DNA of 64,000 nt from Flammeovirga kamogawensis (GTDB lineage: Bacteria > Bacteroidota > Bacteroidia > Cytophagales > Flammeovirgaceae): assembly GCF_018736065.1 (NCBI RefSeq), contig NZ_CP076128.1:3666001-3730000 (forward strand), read 5' to 3'. Shown here in pieces: positions 8,816 to 17,287 of the stretch. How positions within the stretch are numbered: position 1 is the first letter of the stretch; every line of letters starts with the position of its first letter. The position numbers and the translations under genes are program-made. The notes under the pieces were generated by a model, which saw only the letters and a list, made by a program, of their open reading frames with translations, had not been told where the DNA came from and did no database searches.

Positions 8816-9331
8816 TTATATTAATCGTATATATATTTCTTTGTCTATTACCTGAGGAAGGCCATTAATATCATTTTGACTACTTAATTGAACATGAACG
8901 GTATAAGTACCAGTTTCTGTTAACTGTGTATTTATAAATTTCTTGAGGTTGATAATCACAGATTTTTGTTTTTCGATTGGAAAACTTAATCCTACTAAAT
9001 CTATTTTTTCAATACTTTCTCCATCATCAGCAGCTCTTACAACATGCCCATTACATTTAATATCTAATACCTGTAAGTTATTAGCACTAGTAATTTTAAG
9101 AAAAATATTATCAAAATGACCTTTTTTACCAACAATTGTTTCGGCAATATCAATATTTAAACCCTTAACTTCAGGAAGAGTGTTGTCTTCATGTTCATCA
9201 AAATATGTCATTGCAAATTCTTCAGAATCAGGTTTATTAAAAGTATTTGAGTGTGTATTTATGAAATAAGCATTAAATGATAAAATGCCAATCATAGAAG
9301 TTACGATAAGGAAAGTTATTGATTTCATCAT
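8816..9331 (-). CDS. Small exported protein of unknown function
   Basis: A 171-residue protein with an N-terminal hydrophobic segment (residues 4-23) that is either a signal peptide or a membrane anchor. The mature part appears all-beta, with alternating hydrophobic residues and a C-terminal stretch GTYTVHVQLSSQND that looks like an immunoglobulin-like or transport-accessory strand pattern. No catalytic motif or family is recognisable to me. It is convergent with recO and shares the terminator at 8778-8808. It lies 106 bp downstream of the symporter gene on the same strand, so co-transcription is possible but not shown. Confidence 0.6.
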   Translation of the reverse strand: MMKSITFLIVTSMIGILSFNAYFINTHSNTFNKPDSEEFAMTYFDEHEDNTLPEVKGLNIDIAETIVGKKGHFDNIFLKITSANNLQVLDIKCNGHVVRAADDGESIEKIDLVGLSFPIEKQKSVIINLKKFINTQLTETGTYTVHVQLSSQNDINGLPQVIDKEIYIRLI

Positions 9332-9437
9332 TAGAGAATTTAAAGTGTAAGTTCTCTACTATAGACGTTATCTAACTTCAATTCGTCAACAAATAGTTTA
9401 AATTTTAAGTTAATCTAACTTAATGATTGTTATTGTA

Positions 9438-10898
9438 TTACGCCTCTACTTTTCGAGAAGATAAGAATAAACCAAGAAAAGTAAGGCACCCATTGAGTAA
9501 TAATAGTTCATACCCAAATTTATATCCATTTAGTAATTCTGTAGAGTAAGTTTTTATAAAATAACATATAGTAGGTGCTAATAAGCAGATAAGTACATAA
9601 TATCTAGGTTGATATTTCTTATTCATTAATATACCAAATGAAAATAAACCTAATAGTGGTCCGTAAGTATAAGAAGCTATTTTTAGTATGGTATCTAGTG
9701 CGTTTGTATTATTAATTGATTCAAAAATGATTACTAAAATAAATAGTAAAAAGGCAAAAGAAAAATGTGTTAACCTTTTCACTTTTTCTTTATCATCGTT
9801 TGATTTTTTACTATCAGTTAAGTTTAAAAAGTCGACACAAAATGAAGTAGTTAATGATGTTATAGCAGAGTCTGCACTAGAAAAAGCTGCAGCAATTACG
9901 CCCAATAAAAATATACTAGCTCCAATAAAACCTAATTTTTGTTGTGCAATTAATGGGAATACTTTATCTGATTTACTAGGTAACTCTAATTGAATAAAAT
10001 CTGCATAGCTGTATAAGTAAACACCCAATAATAAAAATAATGCGAGAGTGAGAAATAAAATACCACTAAAAATTACCATGTTTTTTTGTGAGTCTTTTAG
10101 CTTTTTAATGGTAAGGTTTTTCTGCATCATGTCCTGATCAAAACCTGTCATTACAATAACAATAAAAGCTCCAGCAATAAACTGTTTCCAAAAATAATTT
10201 GGAGCATTTATATCCCAGAAAAAAACTTGAGTATAGGTAGTATTCTCAGTAGCTTTTGTCCAAATTTCACCCATTGAACTAGACATTGTATTAGTTATTA
10301 ATACAATTGTAAGAACACCAGCAATAAGCATAAATGCACTTTGTAGTATATCTGTCCAAACAACTGTTTTTATTCCGCCTTTAAGCGTGTATAAACTAAT
10401 AATCAGTAATAATATAAATGCGTTAACTAAGAAGGGAACACCTAATGGCTCATAAATAAAGGTTTGTAGCACAGTAGCCATTATAAATAGTTTGCCGGCA
10501 GCCTGTAAACCTCTGGATAAAATAAATAAGGATGAACCAGTTTTATAAGCAGTTTTTCCAAAACGGTTATTCAGAAAACCATAAATGGATATCAAATTAT
10601 TGGAGTAATAGAGCGGCATTAAAACGTAAGCTATTACTACATAGCCAACAATATATCCAAGTCCCATTTGTAAGTAGCTAAAAGAAGCAGCCTTTACTAT
10701 ACCGGGTAAAGATATAAATGTAATACCAGAAAGGGTGGTACCTATCATTCCAAATGTTACAGCATACCAAGGAGAGTTTTTGTCTCCGGTAAAAAATGTT
10801 GTTGTGTTACTACTTTTTGAAGAATAAAAAGAAATGACAAATAATAATACCACATAGGCTAAGAATAAACCTAAGCTTTCAATTGCAGAAATACTCAT
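9438..10898 (-). CDS. Sodium/solute symporter (SSS family)
   Basis: An inner-membrane transporter with about 13 hydrophobic helices that couples solute uptake to sodium flow. Family features: an early WYAVTFGMIGTTLSGITFISLPG stretch around the unwound first helix, a GGIKTVVWTD-type loop and the SSADSAITSLTTSF region of the conserved sodium site. The substrate cannot be told from sequence; relatives carry sugars, sialic acid, proline or other small solutes. I choose the ATG at 10898 (486 residues); a GTG four codons upstream is in frame but lies inside a hairpin arm. The start codon follows directly after a 15-bp inverted repeat and seven T residues, suggesting control in the leader. Confidence 0.9.
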   Translation of the reverse strand: MSISAIESLGLFLAYVVLLFVISFYSSKSSNTTTFFTGDKNSPWYAVTFGMIGTTLSGITFISLPGIVKAASFSYLQMGLGYIVGYVVIAYVLMPLYYSNNLISIYGFLNNRFGKTAYKTGSSLFILSRGLQAAGKLFIMATVLQTFIYEPLGVPFLVNAFILLLIISLYTLKGGIKTVVWTDILQSAFMLIAGVLTIVLITNTMSSSMGEIWTKATENTTYTQVFFWDINAPNYFWKQFIAGAFIVIVMTGFDQDMMQKNLTIKKLKDSQKNMVIFSGILFLTLALFLLLGVYLYSYADFIQLELPSKSDKVFPLIAQQKLGFIGASIFLLGVIAAAFSSADSAITSLTTSFCVDFLNLTDSKKSNDDKEKVKRLTHFSFAFLLFILVIIFESINNTNALDTILKIASYTYGPLLGLFSFGILMNKKYQPRYYVLICLLAPTICYFIKTYSTELLNGYKFGYELLLLNGCLTFLGLFLSSRKVEA

Positions 10899-10900
10899 AT

Positions 10901-10988
10901 AAAAAAACACCTTAATTATTGAATCACAAAAGTGATAAGATTAATTGACTTCTGAAAGAAAGCCGAATGATCTTCAATAATTAAGGTG
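10901..10988 (-). terminator. Terminator-like hairpin abutting the symporter start codon
   Basis: CACCTTAATTATTGA (10908-10922) is perfectly complementary to 10974-10988, a 15-bp stem with a 51-base interior that contains its own small hairpin (ATCAC / GTGAT, 10923-10936). On the minus strand the second arm is followed by T7 and then, after two bases, the symporter ATG. It can end transcripts from the COG3014-like gene upstream and may also act as an attenuator for the symporter. Confidence 0.65.
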
Positions 10989-11009
10989 AATAAGTAGTTA
11001 TTCTTTTAA

Positions 11010-12401
11010 CTAGAATTGTGATGACGTCTGAGCATCAAAAGAAGTTAGGGTGTAATATGGTAATACAACTCTTTCTCCTTTATTAAATTTAGGTAACTGA
11101 ATAGTACGTTTTTCTTTTGTCCCTTTTAAAGTAGTAAGTTCTATTTCTACAGAAGTTTGACCTTCTACAAGAGGGATTCTAGAATAAGAAATATCTTTAG
11201 GGAGTGATTGCCAAGACCTTGTGTCAGCAGATTCTGTAGCAGAACCAATTATACTTAAAGCGGCACCCCACCCTTCATTTTCTTGAGAAACTTTTGCTGC
11301 TACACTTTGTTTTAAAGCTACACGTAATAGTGTTTTACTAAACTCAAGTAACATTCTTTCTTCAAGTACTTTAAAAGAGATAGCATTGATATCTTCAGCA
11401 AAAGAGAAACCGTATTTATTTCCGGTACTATCCATTACAATAGCATCTTTATAAAAGCTTTTTCTTTCTACATATTTAGGGAATACAGCTCTAATCCAAG
11501 ATACAGAAGGTTGATCTTTACCTGCGTAGTATGGGAATGTTAATCCAAGATCTTTATTCACGAATGTAACCCAACCGTTACTTCCTTGGATAATTGCAAA
11601 GTTAATTCCCCATTCATCTTTAACAGGAGACATACCATTGTTCCATAAAAGAACTAAATCGGCATATGCTTCATCCTTTTTATTTTCAATGCCAAATTTC
11701 TTAGCGTATTTATCTGCATCATCCCACAGACCAGTTTCTTGAGCTGTTCTCACTAAATCTAACTTTAGTTGTTGAGGGATTGGTGTTTTAAATAATTTAG
11801 CATAATCATTTTCGTAAATATCTAAAGCGTTACGATATGCGATAAATGCATTGTTAGGATCGTTGAATGCCTCATAGATAATACCCATCATTACATGGAT
11901 AAAAGCGTCTTTTTTATATTTTTTATCCGATTTATATTTATCAGAAAGCTGATTTAAACGGATATTCATTCGCTTACATTCAACAAGAGCCTCGTTATAT
12001 TGTCTCATTTCAAGGTAATTTAGAGCCTTGAAATAGTTTACCATTAGTTTTTCGTGGTCCTCGCCAGGGTAAGTTGTTAAGTTAGGATTTAGAAGTAAAG
12101 CACCACCTTCTTCTAAAACACTTTTTTTATGATCCTCTACAAAAATATCAGCCTTTTGGAAGTATTGATTACTTTGATCAAACTCTCTTTGAAGGGAAGT
12201 AACCATACCATAATTGACATAGTATAGAAATTCCAAACGCCCTGTTTCCATTTTCTTACTCGCGGCCATAAAAGCTGCTGCTTGATCATAATTACTTTCA
12301 GATAACGCTTTGTTAAATTCGTACGTTTTCTGGTAGAATGTTGGAGCACAAGCAACTACGGTGAAGACTAATGTTAGACAGATTAAAAAACGATAGATCA
12401 T
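11010..12401 (-). CDS. COG3014-like TPR lipoprotein
   Basis: A 463-residue lipoprotein: the signal sequence ends in a lipobox with Cys18 (VVAC, then APTFYQ). Residues about 25-240 form helical TPR-like repeats (for example YNEALVECKRMNIRLNQL and DPNNAFIAYRNALDIYEND). The C-terminal half is a separate mostly beta region. The pattern matches the uncharacterised COG3014 group, often encoded beside LpoB homologues. That fits here: the LpoB-like gene ends 93 bp upstream on the same strand. The likely location is the outer or inner membrane, facing the periplasm. A role in controlling peptidoglycan synthesis is inference from the neighbour. Confidence 0.7.
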   Translation of the reverse strand: MIYRFLICLTLVFTVVACAPTFYQKTYEFNKALSESNYDQAAAFMAASKKMETGRLEFLYYVNYGMVTSLQREFDQSNQYFQKADIFVEDHKKSVLEEGGALLLNPNLTTYPGEDHEKLMVNYFKALNYLEMRQYNEALVECKRMNIRLNQLSDKYKSDKKYKKDAFIHVMMGIIYEAFNDPNNAFIAYRNALDIYENDYAKLFKTPIPQQLKLDLVRTAQETGLWDDADKYAKKFGIENKKDEAYADLVLLWNNGMSPVKDEWGINFAIIQGSNGWVTFVNKDLGLTFPYYAGKDQPSVSWIRAVFPKYVERKSFYKDAIVMDSTGNKYGFSFAEDINAISFKVLEERMLLEFSKTLLRVALKQSVAAKVSQENEGWGAALSIIGSATESADTRSWQSLPKDISYSRIPLVEGQTSVEIELTTLKGTKEKRTIQLPKFNKGERVVLPYYTLTSFDAQTSSQF

Positions 12402-12442
12402 ACTGAAAAAAAAGTTGAGTATGTTGGTTTATATATAAGAGA

Positions 12443-12475
12443 ACCTCCCTAAATCCTTTATGGTTTTAGGGAGGT
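12443..12475 (-). terminator. Stem-loop between lpoB-like gene and COG3014-like gene
   Basis: An 11-bp perfect stem (ACCTCCCTAAA at 12443-12453 with TTTAGGGAGGT at 12465-12475) around an 11-base loop. The minus-strand T tract is weak (TCTCTT), so partial termination or an mRNA processing/stability element between two co-transcribed genes is possible. Confidence 0.5.
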
Positions 12476-12494
12476 ATATTTTTTTAATATCAAA

Positions 12495-13085
12495 TTAGTT
12501 TTTGATATACTTTTTGATCTCTTTATCTCCGATCCAAACTTTTTCAGTAGTTTCAAGATCAGCTAATTCAAGATTGATTTTGTAGTTTACTAACTTTTCT
12601 TTTTTAAGTTCATCAACTGTAGAATTGATAGTTCCGAACATAATAAAGTCAGCACCTAACTCTTGTGCAATTCTCTTCTGAGTTTCTTCAGAAGCATTTG
12701 TTTGTTGAGACTGTTGCTCAGCACGTAATTGCTCACGGAATTGATCGTTTTCTACAACTCTTACTTTACCAGAGTTAATAAATTCACGCTCAATATCTTT
12801 AATAAAAGTTTCTGCTTCAATGTGCTCATGGCTTTTATTAATAACGCCACCTACAATTACTACAGGTTTTTTATTTTTAGAGTTTTCAAAGTTTGGTAAC
12901 CAAGGACGGCTCATAACATCAGAAATCATATCTTTAGATACTTGTCTTGAATCTGTGTCATTCCATCTACCACTAATATCAATAGTTTGGTTTGGGTCTA
13001 CTCTAGTTACAGATCTAGAACAAGATCCTACTATAATTAAAGAAAGAATTGCTACTGCAAAAGTAAATCTCTTCGTTAAATTCAT
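12495..13085 (-). CDS. LpoB-like penicillin-binding protein activator lipoprotein
   Basis: A 196-residue lipoprotein with lipobox Cys22 (IIVGSC, then SRS). The sequence DPNQTIDISGRWNDTDSRQVS followed by KPVVIVGGVINKSHEHI and GADFIMFGTINS is the signature of the LpoB/COG3417 family. In Escherichia coli LpoB is an outer-membrane lipoprotein that reaches through the periplasm to activate the peptidoglycan synthase PBP1B. Bacteroidota homologues share the fold but partner enzymes are mostly untested. It follows the small exported gene by 37 bp and precedes the COG3014-like gene, forming a likely three-gene envelope unit. Confidence 0.85.
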   Translation of the reverse strand: MNLTKRFTFAVAILSLIIVGSCSRSVTRVDPNQTIDISGRWNDTDSRQVSKDMISDVMSRPWLPNFENSKNKKPVVIVGGVINKSHEHIEAETFIKDIEREFINSGKVRVVENDQFREQLRAEQQSQQTNASEETQKRIAQELGADFIMFGTINSTVDELKKEKLVNYKINLELADLETTEKVWIGDKEIKKYIKN

Positions 13086-13122
13086 TGTTTTGTATTGTAT
13101 TAATTGTAATTATACTTAAAAG

Positions 13123-13542
13123 CTATTGTAAGACAAACTTACCTTTAGGCTTGTCAAGTTTCTTTAAAGTTATTTTGGATTCTGAAATACTAACGATTTT
13201 AAATCTTGAAGAAGCAGTATCACTAGAACCATCTCCTTTACCATGAACAAGTAATAATTCTTTTTTACTACCCATTACCCATTTGCCAGCAAGATATTCG
13301 TTACTGTTATTTTTAAAACCGAATTTTTTATCGATAGAGAAATGTAATGTATTTCCTTCGTCTAAGGCGTAAGTCTCTTGTTTTGTGAGTTTATCACGCT
13401 TAACTTCAGTAATCGTCCAGTCTTTGCTAATTAAAATTTCTTTTCTAGCATCAATATTTTGGGCGAAACTATCAACAGACATGAAAAGAGTTAATCCTAA
13501 TAGAAAAGCAAAAGCTCCTCCAATTTTTGTAGTTATTTTCAT
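13123..13542 (-). CDS. Small exported lipocalin-like protein
   Basis: A 139-residue protein with a signal peptide ending near SFAQ (about residue 28). The mature part is a chain of short beta strands with the layout of lipocalin-like proteins of Bacteroidota (KDWTITEV at the start, GKWVMGSKKELLLV in the middle, FKIVSISESKITLKKLD near the end). Such domains follow the pattern of a total minus a measured contribution but have no known activity. It is the first gene of the probable transcript with the LpoB-like and COG3014-like lipoproteins. The family call is tentative. Confidence 0.6.
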   Translation of the reverse strand: MKITTKIGGAFAFLLGLTLFMSVDSFAQNIDARKEILISKDWTITEVKRDKLTKQETYALDEGNTLHFSIDKKFGFKNNSNEYLAGKWVMGSKKELLLVHGKGDGSSDTASSRFKIVSISESKITLKKLDKPKGKFVLQ

Positions 13543-13661
13543 AGTTATGATTATTAATTTATTAATTCTTTTGCCAAACGATTTATTAGAAAAATAGTTT
13601 CATAAGAAACATTAATTAACGTTTAGTGAATTTTAATAATATGAAGTTATCTAAGAATATT

Positions 13662-16600
13662 TTATTTACCTAAATTTTTGTTCCAAGTAACTTTAAATTC
13701 TTTGTACAAGGCAAAAATATCATCGACATCTTCATTTAGACCATCTTCATTATTTACTTTAAGTTTCTGTTCAGATATTTTTGCTTTATCAGCTAATTTC
13801 ATAATCCCAATAGTAGCAGCTGTACCTTTAAAAGTATGCATTATGGAGCGTATATTTTCGATATTATGTGAACTTTTAGCTTCAATTAACTCATTAATCA
13901 AACTATCTCCTTCATTTATAAAATCATCAAATGATAATTGAATGAGTTCTACTCCACCATATTTTGCAAGTTCTGCAGTAATACCATAATCAATAATAAC
14001 AAGTCCGTTCGAATCAAAATCTTTATCAGTTCTAATTCCTCCTTCGTTATCATCTTCAGTAATAAGCTCTTCAATTTCAATATCTTCAGTAACTTCTTCA
14101 GTTTTGGTAGTATTTGTAGAAATTAAATCTTCTACTTTCTGTAATAAATCATTTGCTTTAATAGGTTTAGGTAAGAAGCCATCCATTCCTGCTTTTAGGA
14201 ATTCAGCTTGTTCTTCTACTAAAGTAAATGCTGTCATTGCAATAATAGGAACATTTAATTCTGGGAATAACTGATGAATCTTTTTAGTTGTTTCCATACC
14301 ATTCATATTTGGCATTTGGATGTCCATAAAAATAATATCAAAAGAATGTGAACCGTCTTTTAAAATTTCAATAGCTCTATTCCCACTATTTGCGGAGAAA
14401 GTTACACAGCCAGATTTTTTCAGGATACTTTCTGCAACCATTACGTTAACGCTATTATCGTCAACAACTAGAATTTTTGGCTTCTGAATTCTGATACTAT
14501 TAGAGAATAATTCTTGTACCTCCTCGCTATTATTAGTAGGAGTTAGGTGATTACATTCTTTAATTTCTATTGTAAACCAGAAAGTACTACCAACTCCAAT
14601 TTCAGATTCTACGCCAATGTCACCGTTCATCATGTTACTCAATTCTTGAGATATTGATAATCCCAATCCGGTACCACCTTGAGTTCTGTTATAAGAATCT
14701 TCTACTTGACTAAACTGTTTAAATAGTTGTGCTTGTCCATTTTCAGATATTCCACAGCCAGTATCAATAACATCAAACATTAATGTAAAGATCCCATTAA
14801 ATTTCTGGACTCCATTAACGTTAATTGTTACGGTACCATTATCAGTAAACTTAATTGCGTTTGAAGTTAAGTTTGATAAAATCTGTAAAAGCCTGGTTTC
14901 ATCTGCTAATATTACTTGAGGGACAGTATCTGTAACATTAGAAATTAATTGGGTGTTCTTATTTTTTGCATTTTGATGGAACAGCGCAATTAATTTAGAA
15001 ATGGTTACTCTAATATCAATAGGTAATGGGCGTAACTCCATTTTACCTGCTTCAATTTTTGATAAATCAAGAATATCATTTAAAATATTTAATAGTATTT
15101 CTGACGATCGTTTGATTGTAGAAACATACTTTTTCTGTTCTTGACTTAAAGGAGTTGTGGTTAATAAGTCTACCATACCAATAACACCATTCATAGGTGT
15201 TCTGATTTCATGACTCATATTTGATAAGAATTGCCTTTTAACTTCTAAAGACTTTTCTGCAAGATCTTTTGCCTCTCTTAAATCATGTTCAGATTGTTTA
15301 ATAGGGGTGATATCCCTAGCAAGACCTTCAACACCTGTTGGTTCTTTATCTTTATTGTAAATCAGTCTAAAATTGGATAATATATAACGTACATCTCCAT
15401 TTTTATTTCTGATTGTACTTTCATAGTTTTTCACATATCCTCTTATGGCTAATTCTTTCATTAACCTAGATAAGTTAGACTCACTCAAATAATATTCAGT
15501 AACATGTTTATTAACTACATCTAATTGATCTTCTCCTAGCATATCTTTTACTGAAGGAGAAATTAATGTAAAGTAGCCTTCTAGGTTTGTTCTGAAATAA
15601 ACATCTTGAAGTGTTTCAAAAATATTACGGAAAAGTTCCTCGCTATCAGCAAGGTGAATTTCCATTTTTTTTCTGTGTGTAATATCTTGTGTTACACCTG
15701 CAATTTCTTGAATAATTTCACCATCACCACTTTGCATCCTTACAGGGTTTAAAGTAATGGAGTGCCATTGTTCTTCTCCAATATGTGTTAGAAATTTATG
15801 TTCAAAAGTTTTGGTTTTACCTTCAAATACATCTTTTAAGATATAATCCCAATTGTTGTCAAAACTTTGATTTTCAGGAATAATATTAATTAAACTCATT
15901 CCTGGCATTAGTTCAATGTCAGAAAACTGCTTAATATATTCTGCAAATTGTTGGTTAAAACGAGTAACAGTTCCTTTTTTATTGAACGTCCAAATTGCTT
16001 GAGCACCACTTTCAAAAATAGCTTCTAATTGTGCTCTTTGTGCTCTTACTTTTAACTGGCTCTGATCTCTAATAATTGCAGCAGCTAAAAGCCCAGTAGC
16101 TAGATCAAAAAGATTAAGATCAGGTTTACTAAAGGCTTTTCTATCTGTAAAAGATTGTACTACAATCATCCCCATTTTCTGATTATTAGTAATCAGAGGG
16201 AGTCCCATCCAAATTTCTGGGACATTAATTAATTTAATATTGTATTGGTTTGCCAATCGTTCTATAACCTCTCGGTACATAAACATTGGTCTGTTCAATA
16301 CATTTACCATTTCTAAAGCAAAGTCTCCTGCAGGAATTTCTTCTTTTTGTAGAACGCTTTTGTTGGTACTATTAAAAGCAATGTACATTCCGTTACCAGA
16401 AACTTTACCTCTAATAAGTAGGAAACTATCAATATCAACAACCAATTTCATGGCAAGATATACTTTCTCGTATAGGTCTTGAATTTTGAAATTTGATTGT
16501 AATAATTTCGCAAAGGTGATGCTTATTTCTTGCTCACGTTCTTTTCTCTTTTTATCAGTAATATCAAAGAGGTGTAAGCGGTAGCAATTTTTTGATGAAG

Positions 16601-17285
16601 CTTTATAAGATATATGACAGTCAGTAACTCTTTTTTGAGATTCAGTTTCGATGGTAAGTTCCATCTGATGCTCAATTATTGATTCTTCAGCCATTTTTAA
16701 ACCAATTAATAACTTTGTTCTGTTATTACTTGGTATTAAGTCTACAAATTTTGTTTTGTGTACTTCTGAGTCAGACATTTTGATTAATGCCTTAAAGGGT
16801 TCACTAGCAAAACTAATGTTTCCTTGTCTATCAAATACAACAACCATTTCTCTTGAAGAACCAAATAGTTCTTTCATCAGAATATTACTTTTTACCAGTT
16901 CTTGAACATGGAAAGTTTCTTTAGTAATATTTTGAACAGAAATATAAACATGAGTAATTTCATCATTACTACAAGGAATACCACCAATTTTTATTTGATA
17001 AATATCGCCTTTTCTTGTGGTAATTTTTCCGGAAAGTGATTGAAGAAGTCCATTCAAAGAAAATTTATCTTCGTGATAAAAGATCTGAATAAATTCAGAA
17101 TAATGTTTGCTAATTACTTCTTCTGGATAATAGTCCGTAAGCGTAAGCATAGCATCATTCCAGAATATAATTTGCCCATCTTTATTTAAGCCAAATGTAG
17201 CTACTTCACTAGCTTCAAAGGCATTTTCAAAAGTGTTGAATATATTCTCAGATGAATTTAAGGGTTTCGTTTGCTCTTTACTCAT
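13662..17285 (-). CDS. Large hybrid sensor histidine kinase with receiver and Hpt domains
   Basis: A 1207-residue cytoplasmic signalling protein with no membrane segment. Order of parts: PAS (about 18-125), PAS (135-245), GAF (255-410), PAS (420-540), PAS (548-665), HisKA with H692 in SNMSHEIRTPMN, ATPase domain with GTGLGLSI near 871-878, receiver with D988 in FMDIQMP, and a C-terminal Hpt domain with H1150 in MHTFKGTAATIG. It thus carries a complete internal phosphorelay but no output domain. Its start is 2 bp past the stop of an MscS-type channel gene, so it is almost certainly co-expressed with it. What it senses is unknown; the soluble PAS/GAF domains suggest an intracellular cue, perhaps a change following channel opening. 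Confidence 0.93.
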   Translation of the reverse strand: MSKEQTKPLNSSENIFNTFENAFEASEVATFGLNKDGQIIFWNDAMLTLTDYYPEEVISKHYSEFIQIFYHEDKFSLNGLLQSLSGKITTRKGDIYQIKIGGIPCSNDEITHVYISVQNITKETFHVQELVKSNILMKELFGSSREMVVVFDRQGNISFASEPFKALIKMSDSEVHKTKFVDLIPSNNRTKLLIGLKMAEESIIEHQMELTIETESQKRVTDCHISYKASSKNCYRLHLFDITDKKRKEREQEISITFAKLLQSNFKIQDLYEKVYLAMKLVVDIDSFLLIRGKVSGNGMYIAFNSTNKSVLQKEEIPAGDFALEMVNVLNRPMFMYREVIERLANQYNIKLINVPEIWMGLPLITNNQKMGMIVVQSFTDRKAFSKPDLNLFDLATGLLAAAIIRDQSQLKVRAQRAQLEAIFESGAQAIWTFNKKGTVTRFNQQFAEYIKQFSDIELMPGMSLINIIPENQSFDNNWDYILKDVFEGKTKTFEHKFLTHIGEEQWHSITLNPVRMQSGDGEIIQEIAGVTQDITHRKKMEIHLADSEELFRNIFETLQDVYFRTNLEGYFTLISPSVKDMLGEDQLDVVNKHVTEYYLSESNLSRLMKELAIRGYVKNYESTIRNKNGDVRYILSNFRLIYNKDKEPTGVEGLARDITPIKQSEHDLREAKDLAEKSLEVKRQFLSNMSHEIRTPMNGVIGMVDLLTTTPLSQEQKKYVSTIKRSSEILLNILNDILDLSKIEAGKMELRPLPIDIRVTISKLIALFHQNAKNKNTQLISNVTDTVPQVILADETRLLQILSNLTSNAIKFTDNGTVTINVNGVQKFNGIFTLMFDVIDTGCGISENGQAQLFKQFSQVEDSYNRTQGGTGLGLSISQELSNMMNGDIGVESEIGVGSTFWFTIEIKECNHLTPTNNSEEVQELFSNSIRIQKPKILVVDDNSVNVMVAESILKKSGCVTFSANSGNRAIEILKDGSHSFDIIFMDIQMPNMNGMETTKKIHQLFPELNVPIIAMTAFTLVEEQAEFLKAGMDGFLPKPIKANDLLQKVEDLISTNTTKTEEVTEDIEIEELITEDDNEGGIRTDKDFDSNGLVIIDYGITAELAKYGGVELIQLSFDDFINEGDSLINELIEAKSSHNIENIRSIMHTFKGTAATIGIMKLADKAKISEQKLKVNNEDGLNEDVDDIFALYKEFKVTWNKNLGK

Positions 17286-17287
17286 TT

